This document shows positions 34,741 to 45,185 of a stretch of DNA of 64,000 bases, piece by piece (position 1 is the first letter of the stretch; every line of letters starts with the position of its first letter). The stretch is from an uncultured Prevotella sp. GTDB lineage: Bacteria > Bacteroidota > Bacteroidia > Bacteroidales > Bacteroidaceae. The position numbers were made by a program, and so were the translations under genes. The stretch is from assembly GCA_900550035.1 (NCBI GenBank), contig URQS01000010.1, forward strand, positions 1 through 64,000. Reading direction: 5' to 3'. The notes under the pieces were generated by a model, which did not search any database, had not been told where the DNA came from, and saw only the letters and a list, made by a program, of their open reading frames with translations.

Positions 34741-36084
34741 ATGAAGATCATTATAGCCGGCGCATACGCCATCGGTACGCATCTTGCGCGTCTGCTCTCG
34801 CGCGACCATGACGACATTGTGGTCATGGACAGCGATGAAGAGCGACTCTCGCATATAGGCTCAGATGTAGACATCCTCACAATGGAGGCATCGTCTACAA
34901 GTGTCAAGGCACTTAAAAAGGCAGGAGCCGAAAATGCCGATTTGTTTATCGCCGTAACGCCCGACGAAAGCCAGAACATGGCATCGTGCGTGCTTGCCAA
35001 GGCTCTTGGCACAAGAAAGACTGTGGCAAAGATTGATAACTCTGAATATATCGAACCCGAACTAAAGGAGTTCTTTGCCGGATTGGGCGTTAGCTCAATC
35101 ATCTATCCGGAGATGCTTGCAGCCATTGACATCAACAACGGACTCAAGATGTCGTGGGTGCGCCAGCGTTGGGACGTTCATGGTGGAGCACTCGTCATGC
35201 TTGGCGTCAAGTTGCGCGAGTCGTGCACCATTCTCGACCGCCCCATGCGCGACATTTGCGGACCGGAAGACCCGTATCACATCGTAGCCATCAAGCGCCA
35301 GGGCGAAACCATCATCCCTGGAGGTAACGATTGTCTGCAGAAGTACGACATGGCTTACTTCATGACAACCCGCCAGTTCATTCCATACATACGCAAAATC
35401 GTCGGCAAGGAACATTATGTCGATGTGAAGAACGTGATGATAATGGGTGGTGGAGCTACGGCTGTACGCACAGTGAAGACCATGCCGAGCTATATGGACG
35501 TGAAGATTATCGAGGCTGACGAGCAGCGCTGCGAGCGTCTTAACTCTATACTTGAAAACGACAAGGCTCTTGTCATCAACGGCGACGGACGCGACCTCTC
35601 GCTTCTTATCGAAGAGGGCATAAAGAATACGCAGGCTTTCGTGGCGCTGACGGGCAATGCCGAGACCAATATCCTCGCTTGTCTTACAGCCAAGCGAATG
35701 GGAGTGCGCAAGACGGTGGCAATGGTCGAGAACATCGACTACGTAAGCATGGCTGAGAGTCTGGACATCGGCACCATCATCAACAAGAAGTCGATAGCCG
35801 CCAGCCACATCTATCAGATGATGCTCGATGCCAACGTTCACAACGTGCGCTTCCTCATGACAGCCAATGCCGATGTCGCAGAGTTCATTCCGTCGGAAGG
35901 TTCGAAGGTTACACAAAAGCCCGTTAAGGACCTCGGACTGCCTAAGGGTATGACCATAGGTGGACTCGTGCGCGACGGTCAGGGACTGCTTGTGTCGGGT
36001 AACACATTGATTCACCCGGGCGATTCGGTTATGGTGTTCTGCCATAACGTCAACATGAAGAAGATTGAAAAGTTCTTCCTATGA
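34741..36084 (+). CDS. trkA: Trk system potassium transporter, NAD-binding subunit TrkA
   Basis: The 447-residue cytoplasmic protein has two RCK units. The first Rossmann motif is IIAGAYAIGTHLAR with the acidic MDSDEERL. The second begins VMIMGGGATAVRTVK with IIEADEQRC. TrkA-C domains follow each. It gates the TrkH channel with nucleotides. In the first Rossmann motif the usual G-x-G-x-x-G appears as G-A-Y-A-I-G, a mild deviation; the second keeps GGGATA. It overlaps trkH by 4 bases (ATGA). Confidence 0.94.
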   Translation: MKIIIAGAYAIGTHLARLLSRDHDDIVVMDSDEERLSHIGSDVDILTMEASSTSVKALKKAGAENADLFIAVTPDESQNMASCVLAKALGTRKTVAKIDNSEYIEPELKEFFAGLGVSSIIYPEMLAAIDINNGLKMSWVRQRWDVHGGALVMLGVKLRESCTILDRPMRDICGPEDPYHIVAIKRQGETIIPGGNDCLQKYDMAYFMTTRQFIPYIRKIVGKEHYVDVKNVMIMGGGATAVRTVKTMPSYMDVKIIEADEQRCERLNSILENDKALVINGDGRDLSLLIEEGIKNTQAFVALTGNAETNILACLTAKRMGVRKTVAMVENIDYVSMAESLDIGTIINKKSIAASHIYQMMLDANVHNVRFLMTANADVAEFIPSEGSKVTQKPVKDLGLPKGMTIGGLVRDGQGLLVSGNTLIHPGDSVMVFCHNVNMKKIEKFFL

Positions 36085-37532
36085 TAAATCTAAAGCTTAT
36101 ATATAAGATTATAGGGTCGTTGCTCTTCATCGAGGCTATGATGCTGTTGTTGTGTCTTGGCGTTTCGGTGTATTATCACGAGGACGACCTTATGGCGTTT
36201 GCATTGTCTGTGGCAATATCGGCGGGCACCGGACTGGTGCTACGATTGATAGCCCGCAATTGCGACAACACCCTCTCTCGACGCGATGCCTATCTTGTGG
36301 TGACGCTAACGTGGACGGTATTCTCGCTGTTCGGAACGCTTCCGTTCCTCTTAGGCGGCTATCTGCATTCTTTCACCGACGCTTTCTTCGAGACGATGTC
36401 GGGATTTACCACTACCGGAGCTACCATAATAGACGATGTAGACGTCCTGCCGCACGGCATTTTGTTTTGGCGTTCGTTCACGCAGTGGCTTGGCGGTCTG
36501 GGAATAGTATTCTTTACGATAGCCCTTTTGCCCTCGCTTGTGGGCGGTAGCGTCAAGGTTTTTGCCGCAGAGGCCACCGGACCTATCAAGACCAAGCTGC
36601 ATCCGCGCCTCAGTACCAACGCCAAGTGGATATGGGTGGTATACATCTGTATCACCGTGTTGTGCATTTTGGCTATGTGGTGTGCCGGTATGGACTTATT
36701 CAGTAGCGTCAACTACAGTTTCACAACGGCTGCCACGGGTGGATTTGCCACCCATAACGACTACAGTTATCTCACTCCTGTAGTGCAATACATTGTCATC
36801 TTCTTCTGTTTTGTATCGGGCATCAACTTCACGATGCTCTATATTTCCGTGTCGCAACGCAAGCCCAGCACGCTTCTGAAGAGTGCTGAGTGCCGATTCT
36901 ATTTGTTTGTGGTGCTTGCTTTCGCTGGCTTTATAGCGTTTGAGTTGATGTGGAAGAACGGTTATGAGTTTGAACCGGCAGTTCGAAGTGCCTTGTTCCA
37001 GGTGGTGTCGTTCATCACCACAACGGGTTTGCTTTCCGACGACCCTGCCGTATGGCCCCACGTTACATGGGTGGTATTGGCTGTTTGTATGTTCTTCGGA
37101 GCGTGTTCGGGTTCTACGAGCGGTGGATTCAAGTGCATACGCTGCGTCATGCTGTTGAAGATCATTAAGAACGAGTTCCGTCAGATGCTGCATCCCAATG
37201 CCGTGTTGCCCATGCGTGTCGACGGCACCAACGTTCCTTCGTCGAAGCGTGTGACGCTGCTCGCTTTCCTTTCGACTTATCTCATTCTGTGCCTGTTCTG
37301 CTCGTTCTCGATGATAGCGATGGGTATAGACAACACCAATGCCATAACCATCACGCTAAGTGCGTTGGGCAACGTTGGCCCGACGCTCGGAACGGAGATT
37401 GGTCCTACTATGTCGTGGAGCGAACTGCCTATTGCTGCCAAGTGGATATGCTCGGTGCTGATGCTCATCGGACGTCTTGAGATATTCAGTGTGCTCGTAA
37501 TATTCACACCGCAGTTTTGGAAAGAGAACTAA
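36081..37532 (+). CDS. trkH: Trk potassium uptake channel subunit TrkH
   Basis: The 483-residue membrane protein has about ten hydrophobic segments and four pore-loop-like stretches, including MSGFTTTGATI, TTAATGGFATHN, FITTTGLL and ALGNVGPTLG. These selectivity loops are typical for TrkH/KtrB. The ATGA overlap couples it to trkA. Start MINLKLIYKIIG is standard. It should form a potassium channel in the inner membrane with TrkA. Confidence 0.95.
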   Translation: MINLKLIYKIIGSLLFIEAMMLLLCLGVSVYYHEDDLMAFALSVAISAGTGLVLRLIARNCDNTLSRRDAYLVVTLTWTVFSLFGTLPFLLGGYLHSFTDAFFETMSGFTTTGATIIDDVDVLPHGILFWRSFTQWLGGLGIVFFTIALLPSLVGGSVKVFAAEATGPIKTKLHPRLSTNAKWIWVVYICITVLCILAMWCAGMDLFSSVNYSFTTAATGGFATHNDYSYLTPVVQYIVIFFCFVSGINFTMLYISVSQRKPSTLLKSAECRFYLFVVLAFAGFIAFELMWKNGYEFEPAVRSALFQVVSFITTTGLLSDDPAVWPHVTWVVLAVCMFFGACSGSTSGGFKCIRCVMLLKIIKNEFRQMLHPNAVLPMRVDGTNVPSSKRVTLLAFLSTYLILCLFCSFSMIAMGIDNTNAITITLSALGNVGPTLGTEIGPTMSWSELPIAAKWICSVLMLIGRLEIFSVLVIFTPQFWKEN

Positions 37533-37539
37533 CCATACG

Positions 37540-37680
37540 GAATTAGGAGTTAGGAATTAGGAGTTAGGAATTTTGAATTGTTCTCGGCTGACGCCTGCGA
37601 TTTTGAATTTTGAATTAGGAATTTTGAATTGTTCTCGGCTGCCGCCTGCGATTTTGAATTTTAGAATTTTGAATTATAAC
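37540..37680. repeat. Intergenic heptamer-repeat element B
   Basis: GAATTAG/GAGTTAG units are followed by TTTTGAA units. Two copies of a core related to TTCTCGGCTGCCGCCTGCGA occur (about 37581-37600 and 37632-37651), differing by one base. The reverse complement of this core recurs twice in element C at 55254-55470. Confidence 0.85.
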
Positions 37681-37700
37681 ATTTACTAAATACAACAATT

Positions 37701-38663
37701 ATGGAACCAATGAAGTTTAACGCGCTGCTCAAGTCGACGATTTGGGGTGGCGAGAAGATTATCCCTTTCAAGCATCTTGATGTACAGCAGGAGAATGTAG
37801 GCGAAAGCTGGGAAATTTCTGGAGTGCCCGGCAATGAAACTGTAGTAGCCAATGGCGAGTTTGCTGGCAAGAAGCTCAACGAGGTTGTTGCCGAACTGAA
37901 GGAGAAACTCGTGGGTAAGGAGAACTACGAGCGCTTCGGCAATGAGTTCCCGCTGCTCATCAAGTTTATCGATGCACGTCAGGACCTCTCTATTCAGGTT
38001 CATCCTACCGACGAGATTGCCAAGCGTCAGGGTAAGGAGCGTGGCAAGACCGAGATGTGGTATCTGCTCGACTCTGACAAGGACGCTACATTGCTGTGCG
38101 GTCTGAAGCAGCAGATCACACCTACACAGTATGCCGAGATGGTTGCCAACGACACCATTTGCGATGCCATTGCACGCTATGACGTGAAGGAGGGCGACTG
38201 CTTCTTCCTCCCTGCCGGACGTATTCACGCCATCGGAACCGGCTGTTTCCTCGCCGAGATACAGCAGACCAGCGACGTGACATATCGCATTTACGACTTC
38301 AAGCGCAAGGATAAGGACGGCAACTATCGTGAGTTGCACACCAAGCAGGCTGCCGAGTGTATCAACTATAATGTTGAGAGCAATTATCGCACCGAATATA
38401 CTCCGCAGAAGAACCAGGGAGTGAGCCTCGTTCAGTGTCCTTACTTCAACACTGCTGTCTACGATCTCGACGAGCCGATGACGCTCGACTACTCTGAACT
38501 CGACAGCTTCGTTATCCTCATCGGCCTTAAGGGCGAGGCTACTATCACCGACAACGAGGGCAATACCGTCACTCTGAGCGCCGGCGAGAGCATGCTTGTG
38601 CCTGCCACAACAGAGACTCTGAAGATTGAGGGAACGCTGAAGTTCCTTGAGACTTACGTGTAA
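37701..38663 (+). CDS. manA: Mannose-6-phosphate isomerase, class I
   Basis: The 320-residue cupin enzyme interconverts mannose 6-phosphate and fructose 6-phosphate. The zinc site is visible as SIQVHPTDE and GKTEMWY with a later FFLPAGRIHAIG. The short length fits the Bacillus/Bacteroidota type. The start MEPMKFNALLKSTIWGG contains the family's typical WGG. It is flanked by element B upstream and a terminator downstream, so it is transcribed alone. Confidence 0.93.
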   Translation: MEPMKFNALLKSTIWGGEKIIPFKHLDVQQENVGESWEISGVPGNETVVANGEFAGKKLNEVVAELKEKLVGKENYERFGNEFPLLIKFIDARQDLSIQVHPTDEIAKRQGKERGKTEMWYLLDSDKDATLLCGLKQQITPTQYAEMVANDTICDAIARYDVKEGDCFFLPAGRIHAIGTGCFLAEIQQTSDVTYRIYDFKRKDKDGNYRELHTKQAAECINYNVESNYRTEYTPQKNQGVSLVQCPYFNTAVYDLDEPMTLDYSELDSFVILIGLKGEATITDNEGNTVTLSAGESMLVPATTETLKIEGTLKFLETYV

Positions 38664-38677
38664 GACATTAGATAATC

Positions 38678-38724
38678 AAAGCCTCTCCCTATCATACATA
38701 TGTTGTATGAAGGAAGAGGCTTTG
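38678..38724 (+). terminator. Terminator after manA
   Basis: AAAGCCTCTCCCT (38678-38690) pairs with AGGAAGAGGCTTT (38711-38723) with one bulge or mismatch. The inner CATACATATGTTGTATG is also self-complementary. The T tract is short. Confidence 0.6.
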
Positions 38725-38777
38725 TAAAGCTTAATGGTGTGTTCGTATTTTGTTAATGGGATATATAGATATAAACT

Positions 38778-39674
38778 ATGTGCAACATAATCAAACAAAA
38801 AGATGGATTCAAAGGAGAACGGGCATTGGTTCTTCCTACGTCAATTGTAAAATCTTTAGAAACTGACGTGGTGGCATCTATCCTATATATCACAGATATC
38901 GGATATTATCCCAAGGCATTGCATCATTTTCGTGAACGTACAACACCAATAGACCAGTATGTTTTTATCTATTGTATTGAAGGTGAAGGATGGTATCGCT
39001 TGCGTGATCATGAGTATAAGATAGCGTCCGGACAATATTTTATTATACCTTCAGGAGAAGTACATGCTTATGGCTCCAATGATGAGAATCCATGGACAAT
39101 TTATTGGATTCACTTTAAGGGTAAACTTGCTTCAGAATTTGTCAGTCAAGCTGTTGCTCCAACCGAGCTCCGTCCAAGTGTACATTCCCGTATCAGTAAT
39201 AGAATAGACCTCTTTGAAGAAATTTTCCATACATTGGAAATGGGCTACAGCCGTGAAAACCTGCTTTATTCATGTTCTATATTTTATCATTACTTAGGAA
39301 CGTTGCGTTATTTGCAACAATATCGAGACGTAGCATTGGGACACAAAGTAAGGACAAACATCATTGTGGCAGCTATTCATTTTATGAAAGAGAATATTGA
39401 GAAGAAATTGACCTTAGCTGAAATCGCCCGGCATGTTGGTTATTCGCCTTCTTATTTTTCGGTGTTGTTCAGTCAACGAACTGGTTATTCTCCGCTCTCC
39501 TATTTTAATTATCTAAAGATACAGAGTGCATGCCAATTGCTTGACTTTACGGATATGAGGATAAATCAGATATGTTACAAGATAGGTATCGACGATAGTT
39601 ACTATTTCTCCCGCCTGTTCCATAAAATTATGGGAATGTCACCTATGAAGTACAAGAAAATGAAGAAAGGATGA
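38778..39674 (+). CDS. AraC-family transcriptional regulator
   Basis: The 298-residue protein has an N-terminal cupin-like sugar-sensing domain (about 30-165; GQYFIIPSGEVHAYGSND). The C-terminal AraC double HTH spans about 195-295 (LAEIARHVGYSPSYFSVLF; INQICYKIGIDDSYYFSRLF). It probably senses a mono- or oligosaccharide. The neighbouring convergent glycosidase genes (GH95-like, GH2, GH35) are natural targets, and two of them share a conserved upstream element. That link is inference. Confidence 0.87.
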   Translation: MCNIIKQKDGFKGERALVLPTSIVKSLETDVVASILYITDIGYYPKALHHFRERTTPIDQYVFIYCIEGEGWYRLRDHEYKIASGQYFIIPSGEVHAYGSNDENPWTIYWIHFKGKLASEFVSQAVAPTELRPSVHSRISNRIDLFEEIFHTLEMGYSRENLLYSCSIFYHYLGTLRYLQQYRDVALGHKVRTNIIVAAIHFMKENIEKKLTLAEIARHVGYSPSYFSVLFSQRTGYSPLSYFNYLKIQSACQLLDFTDMRINQICYKIGIDDSYYFSRLFHKIMGMSPMKYKKMKKG

Positions 39675-39772
39675 GGATAGGCCATGTCTTAATATAAAGG
39701 GCAATGCAAAATCAATATACCACCCATAAAAAGCAACAGACAGATTCAGATGAACCTGTCTGTTTGGAAAAC

Positions 39773-42069
39773 TTATTTTATCCGAATAGCTTCCCCTTTT
39801 TTAGTGTGAATCGTTAATATGTTGTCTTTGCGTGTTACTTCACCGTCATTGCCTTCTATCGATACCTCTCTATTTAGCATAGAGGTTGGTAATGCAATTC
39901 GGCAAATACCTCCTTGTTCGGGATAAATATTAATAAGCTTTACTCTGCCGTCTTTTTTTTCTGCCGACACCAGAAATGCTCCCATAGCACGCAAATCCTT
40001 AAAGGATACATCCTTCCATGAGGATGGAATAGCGGGGAATATCCGAATAATACCAGTATGGCTTTGCATGAGCATCTCCTGTATTCCAGAAGCAAACGCA
40101 AAATTCCCTTCAAGCGTGAACGGTCGGTACTGAAATTGTGACTTTCCGCTTTTACTTTGGTCGCCGTTGGCGTGGAAGGTGTTTGGCAGGCAGAAGCATT
40201 CGGCGAATGTTTTAAGTGTCTTGGCTGCTCCTTCGCCGTCAAAAGCACGAGCTTGCATATTTCCAAGCCAGCTGTAGCTATAGCCACACCAGTAATCAGG
40301 TCCCACGTCTTGCAAGCGTTTGATGGTTGCATTGATAATCTTTTGTGATGCTTTGCCCTGACTGTAGTCTATCAGACCTAACGGATAGATTGACATAGCG
40401 TGTGAAAAGTGACGGTGTGAATTCTTATAAGGGAATCCCTTGGCTATATTCAGCGAACCGTCTTTGTCAACATCCAATTGTGGCAACTCCTTGCCTATAT
40501 TAGTCCAATGGGCTGCCTCATCGTCCAATTGCAAAGCTGTAGCCATTTCGGTGGCAGCCTTGAATGCGAACTTCATCAATGAAATGTCATAGTTGGTCAT
40601 ATCTTTGAACCATGCCTGTATAGTGTTGTCGAACATTTCCGGACTAGAACTAAGTGGTAGACGGCGAATGCCATGTTTGTCTACATACGACAGCTGCTCA
40701 AGGAAAGTTGCTACATCTTTTGTAAATGGATAAGCCCGTTCTTTCAAGAAGGCTGAATCTGCAGAGTATTTCCATTGCAGGTAGAAGTGTTGTGACAACC
40801 ATGCACTGACGGTAGGAGACATAGAATATTGAATCCATCCTCCCATTGGTTCGCCAGTCAATGTACATACGCCAGGAACATTTATACCATCACATTCGTA
40901 GAACTGCTTCGTGTATTTCTTGTAGACATCACGTTGTTTCCAGAGCGTATTCAGATAGCCCATTCCTTCTTTCAGATGATTACCGATATAAGTGGGCCAA
41001 TAGCTCAACTGTGTATTCAGGTCATGGTGATAATCGCCTTTCCAAGGTGGAAGATTTCCATTGTCGGCAGTCCATACAGCTTGTAGGAAATGGGTGACGA
41101 GTTCTCACGCGTTGCAGAACCGTACTTGTACATATCATTGTCGTACTGGCGCTGCAATACGGAATCAGGTATGGAAACGGATGAGGCTTCCCAATATGTG
41201 TTCCAATAATTCATATGATTTTTATAGTCTAAGGCGAGACCTCTTTCCATTGCTTCTCGGGTCTTGTCTGATGCCTTATACTGCGACATAGAGGACGATA
41301 TGCTCCACACGCCATACATATTCTTGCCTATTTGTTTCCAACGTACATTAACATCGTAATAGTATCCGTTCCAACCAGGTTGGTGATACGTGATTTCATG
41401 CTCGTCGGTTAGCACCAATCCTTGCTCGTATCCCAAAGAGCGCAGACTTAATCCTACTACCGGCCCATCATTTTCTATTTTACCAGGCTTATTATAAGTA
41501 GGAACTATTAGAGTTGGCTGTATTGTTTCGGGTAGGTTCTCAAATACAAACCAACCTACAGGCTCAGTGGCGTGAACAAACGTCTTCAATGTGCAGCCAT
41601 TATCCCAGCGGGTCTCGCTTGTTGCATTGTTCAGATACAAATGAACACGACTTGGGGTCCCAAGTTTCTCCATACTGAACTCAATTGCCGCTCCAGGGAT
41701 TTTCGATGGTGCAGGACGTTGGTCATAAGGCCAGTCGTATTTCTTCTGTACTGGTAGGTAATCACCCTTCTGTACCTGTTCATATACCCAAGAGAATCGA
41801 TTGTTAGGTCCGGATATGCTGTCTGTAGGTCGAAGATCCCAAAGATCTGTACAATCCAGTGAAAGACGCAGAGCAGAGTCGCGTTGCCATACCAATGTTC
41901 CTATGGTGGCATTACCTAATGGTATGCCCTCATCCCAGCTTTTAGCCAATTGCTCAAACTGCAGGTCGCTTGGGGATGGGTTTAGGGCCCAGTCATTGTT
42001 TGTATATTTACTACAAGCTGTACATGACAGCAAGACTGTGAGCATAGATAATAATGTTCGTATATTCAT
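39773..42069 (-). pseudogene. GH95-like glycoside hydrolase, single-base frameshift
   Basis: Two adjoining minus-strand frames (41017-42069 and 39773-41008) make one gene of about 765 codons. Frame 1 has a lipoprotein signal (LSCTAC) and an N-terminal domain with EGIPLGNATIGTLVWQ. It then runs ENSSPIS and leaves frame. The missing residues are encoded in another frame: LQAVWTADNGNLPPWKGDYH continues straight into LNTQLSYWP of part 2. Restoring one T in the T-run whose complement is AAA at 41088-41090 rejoins them (PIFLQAVW). The (alpha/alpha)6-barrel part ends with EGNFAFASGIQEMLMQSHTG, as in GH95. It lies 11 bases after the GH2 gene in an operon. It is a real mutation or a sequencing error in a homopolymer. 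Confidence 0.8.
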
Positions 42070-42080
42070 ATTGCTTCGCT

Positions 42081-44816
42081 TTATTGATTTAATAATTGTT
42101 GTATAGCAGCATTTCCCTGCGTTTGTTTCTCTTTCTTGGCATCTGCAGAAAACAATGCGTCTAACTGATACATAGGAATATTGTTGGTCGGTTTGAATTC
42201 TGCCGAATCGATATACTCCTTGACTGACTTAAGCAATTGTTTTGTAGCTTTACGCTCGTTAATGTTTTTCGAGATGTCAAGGTTCAGGAAAAACAGCTTT
42301 CCTTTGCCTACTTGAGCTTCGAAGGCTATGCCTAACTTACGGTTTACTTCATAGGTGTCTACACTTTGTATAATAGGAGTCAGCTCGGTCATTGCTGTCA
42401 GGTCGACAGCTCCTGCATAATTCAGAATGTCCCACCACTGCCAGTCGGCATATTCGGCTGTGGGGAAATTGTGGAACACAGGGTGTTGATTGTGAATGCA
42501 AGTTCCCACAATCATCGGGTCCCAATTGAACATAATGGGATTCCAGAAATGACTGGCAAAATGAGTCTTTCTGCCCATAATGGTCTTAGGTACGAAGCAG
42601 ACAGATTCTCCCTTTTCAAGCATGGCTTTGGCTTCTTGCCAATTTCGTGTCAGCTTGAGGTCTTGCATCGGATTTTCTGTGGTAGGATATATCCAGATGT
42701 CCCATTCGTTCTTTGTATTGCCGTCTATCTCTGCGTGGAATGTGTATTTCCCGGCTTTTCGGATAGATGACAACGATATGTTCACTACTCCCAATGCACT
42801 CACCATACCAGTTTTTAATGTAGCATGAGACAGCTTGCCTTGTACTATGACGTGTCCGGATTCGTCAGTCAGTTGCCACTTCAATTTTCCAGGCTTTATA
42901 TCATTCTCTCCGAATTGATAGATTTCCATCTTAGGACAAAACTCTTCCTTTTCGGTGTAGATACGTTTGGGGATACGAGCCAGTATTACTACCGGAGCAC
43001 ATGACTCACGAAACTTTTCTGCAGATACCAACCCTTTGCTCTCCCAGAATGCATCCAAAATGCCAACAAATGCACTTCCCTGACCGGGAAAGTCGGATAA
43101 TCCTAACAATTGGAATCCTCCAGATTTGGATGTTCTCATTAAGGCTTCGTTTACCTCTTTATATTGTAATACTGTATGAGCGCCAGTAGCACGAAAAAAA
43201 TCGTTTGCTTGGTGAAGCATTCCGTTCTTTGTAAGGCGTTCCTGGAAAATCTTGAAGTTACGTGGTTCCAAAACACCAGTGTATTTCGCCATCTCACTAA
43301 AATTCGGGAACATGCAGCGTTGTCCTGTTTCGTGGGCAATAACCGGCACGTCTATATCAGATGTCTCGTTCAGATCCCAGTCTGTATTAGGCTTTCCCTC
43401 GTAAACAGTAATCCATCCCTTTGTTGTAACGTGAGATGTATAATACTGGTCTGTTTTGACATGTGTTCTTGCAGTGGATGCCGAGTATAGATGGCGATTA
43501 TCGTATGCCCGTCCTTTTTTAATCAAGTCCTCCAAAACATTAAAGTCACCCTCGTTTTCATTTCCATTGCAGAACAGCAAGAACGATGGATGATTGCCAT
43601 ATTCTTTCAGAATAGCATACATCTCCTTTTCGAAGAAAGCTCTTCTGGCTGGATATTGTCCTACATCCTTTATCCACATTGGGAGTTCGACTTGGAGGTA
43701 TACGCCTAATTCATCAGCAGCTACAAAGGCGGCTTCGGGCGGACACCACGAGTGGAAGCGTACATGATTGAAACCATACTCCTTGATAGTTCGCATAATA
43801 CGTTTCCAATCATCAGGATTGGTTGATGGGTAGCCTGTCAATGGGAAGACAGCACAGTCCAAAACACCTCGCAGATGAATATTCCTGTTGTTCAGACGGA
43901 TATGATGCTTGCCTTGTTCCACTTTGCGCATACCAAAACTAAGACTTTTGCTGTCTATTCCGGCTTCAGTAGACAACGAGGCTTCCAATGTATATAAATT
44001 CGGCGAGAACTCATCCCATAAGGCTATCGTCTTGCCAAGGGCTATAGTTTGTTCCGTAGCATCGTCCTTGCCTTTGAATGTCACAGCATTTGTAGATGTG
44101 GCAACTTGCTTTCCATTCTTGTCCTTAATAGTCAATGTAAGATTGCCTTTACCGTTTTTGCCACCAGTATGGAATGCACAACGAATGCTGACGTTCTTCT
44201 GTTGGATGTCTGGGTTCACTTGAACGTTTTCCAGATAGAAAGTCGGCTTGGCCTCCAATCGTATTTTTCCGACTATACCATTCCAGTTAGTTTGTGTATA
44301 TTCGGTCGTACCATGATCCCATTGATCCATGGGATATTTAAGTCGGTTGTCCACACATATGGTCATGGTATGCGATCCAGGTGTCAGCTGCTTGGTTAAT
44401 ACGAAACGATTGGGTGTAGACAGGCGTTCGTCAGTTCCAGTCGGAACTCCGTCTATATACACACTTGTTTCCCAATGGCAACGTTCCAGTGTCAATATTA
44501 TTTCCTTATCTATCCATGAGTTAGGTATTTCGACTTCTCGCTGATACCATGCCTGGCCGCAGTACTCAAACTTACGGCTCAGTCGGTCGACGTGAGAAAC
44601 AACGTTGGGAATACCTTTCCCACTTTCGTCCATTGACCCAGGCAGAGCGATGGTCTCTGTCAGTTTGCTCAGATAGAGTTCCGAACCTGCGGTCTTGCCA
44701 AATCCCATCGGGTCTAACTGGAAACGCCACAGTCCTGACATGTCGATAGACATTTCCTGGCCTTGCATCCCAAGTGCAAATGCCATTATTATTAGAAGAC
44801 TGATGTATTTTCTCAT
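42081..44816 (-). CDS. Glycoside hydrolase family 2 exo-glycosidase
   Basis: The 911-residue secreted or periplasmic protein has a signal peptide (about 1-19). GH2 N-terminal sugar-binding (about 25-190) and immunoglobulin-like (about 195-300) domains precede a TIM barrel. The acid/base Glu420 lies in FCNGNENEGD, and the likely nucleophile Glu496 lies in VIAHETGQRC. A long C-terminal extension covers about 590-911. Substrate is not readable; beta-galactosidase, glucuronidase or related activities are possible. It starts an operon with the GH95-like gene. A -7 box (44948-44955) and a conserved element (44998-45059) precede it. Confidence 0.87.
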   Translation of the reverse strand: MRKYISLLIIMAFALGMQGQEMSIDMSGLWRFQLDPMGFGKTAGSELYLSKLTETIALPGSMDESGKGIPNVVSHVDRLSRKFEYCGQAWYQREVEIPNSWIDKEIILTLERCHWETSVYIDGVPTGTDERLSTPNRFVLTKQLTPGSHTMTICVDNRLKYPMDQWDHGTTEYTQTNWNGIVGKIRLEAKPTFYLENVQVNPDIQQKNVSIRCAFHTGGKNGKGNLTLTIKDKNGKQVATSTNAVTFKGKDDATEQTIALGKTIALWDEFSPNLYTLEASLSTEAGIDSKSLSFGMRKVEQGKHHIRLNNRNIHLRGVLDCAVFPLTGYPSTNPDDWKRIMRTIKEYGFNHVRFHSWCPPEAAFVAADELGVYLQVELPMWIKDVGQYPARRAFFEKEMYAILKEYGNHPSFLLFCNGNENEGDFNVLEDLIKKGRAYDNRHLYSASTARTHVKTDQYYTSHVTTKGWITVYEGKPNTDWDLNETSDIDVPVIAHETGQRCMFPNFSEMAKYTGVLEPRNFKIFQERLTKNGMLHQANDFFRATGAHTVLQYKEVNEALMRTSKSGGFQLLGLSDFPGQGSAFVGILDAFWESKGLVSAEKFRESCAPVVILARIPKRIYTEKEEFCPKMEIYQFGENDIKPGKLKWQLTDESGHVIVQGKLSHATLKTGMVSALGVVNISLSSIRKAGKYTFHAEIDGNTKNEWDIWIYPTTENPMQDLKLTRNWQEAKAMLEKGESVCFVPKTIMGRKTHFASHFWNPIMFNWDPMIVGTCIHNQHPVFHNFPTAEYADWQWWDILNYAGAVDLTAMTELTPIIQSVDTYEVNRKLGIAFEAQVGKGKLFFLNLDISKNINERKATKQLLKSVKEYIDSAEFKPTNNIPMYQLDALFSADAKKEKQTQGNAAIQQLLNQ

Positions 44817-44947
44817 ATTATTTGTTTTTTTATTTCGAAAACGCGATATAGTCGGTTTATCATTGACTTATTGATGTAGATACCCATAACATTCGTTGAT
44901 ACGGGTTAATGCGTCTGTTTAATACTGGTAGTAAATTATTGATTTGG

Positions 44948-44955
44948 CAAAGATA
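44948..44955 (-). promoter_or_regulatory. -7 box of the GH2-GH95 promoter
   Basis: On the minus strand this reads TATCTTTG (TANNTTTG). No clear -33 TTG is present, as expected for an activator-dependent promoter. The transcript leader is about 125 bases. Confidence 0.5.
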
Positions 44956-44997
44956 GTAATAATATGAAAAATGTAATATCTTTTAGTCAGGTTCCTG

Positions 44998-45059
44998 TTT
45001 TTATCGAAAGATAGTCCATCTTTACCGATATATTATCCATTTGTTATGGGCTCATTAGA
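44998..45059 (-). promoter_or_regulatory. Conserved upstream element, copy 1 (GH2 operon)
   Basis: About 60 bases match the region 47683-47742 at most positions, with one 1-base indel. Shared words are CCGATATATTATC and GGCTCATTAG. It lies about 43 bases upstream of the -7 box; the GH35 copy lies 44 bases upstream of its own. It is probably an activator-binding site. Confidence 0.65.
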
Positions 45060-45087
45060 GCATTCAAACCTCAGTGTTCGTAATGCG

Positions 45088-45128
45088 AAAGAGGCTACGC
45101 CATAAGTGATTTATGACACAGCCTCTTT
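45088..45128 (-). terminator. Terminator after the GH35 gene
   Basis: AAAGAGGCT (45088-45096) and AGCCTCTTT (45120-45128) form a 9-base stem with T-rich ends on both strands. It lies 58 bases past the GH35 stop codon. Confidence 0.7.
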
Positions 45129-45185
45129 ATTGCTCACTAACACAAGTTATTGGAAAGCCAATCCTAAAAACTTGTGAAATCATAA

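Noticed and set aside
35095..36045. Long minus-strand frame opposite trkA (and similar frames opposite nhaD, dxs and the LRR genes)
   Set aside because: These are codon-bias shadows of firmly identified genes on the other strand.
41009..41100. Programmed frameshift in the GH95-like gene
   Set aside because: No slippery heptamer or stimulatory hairpin is visible at the break. A homopolymer deletion explains it more simply.
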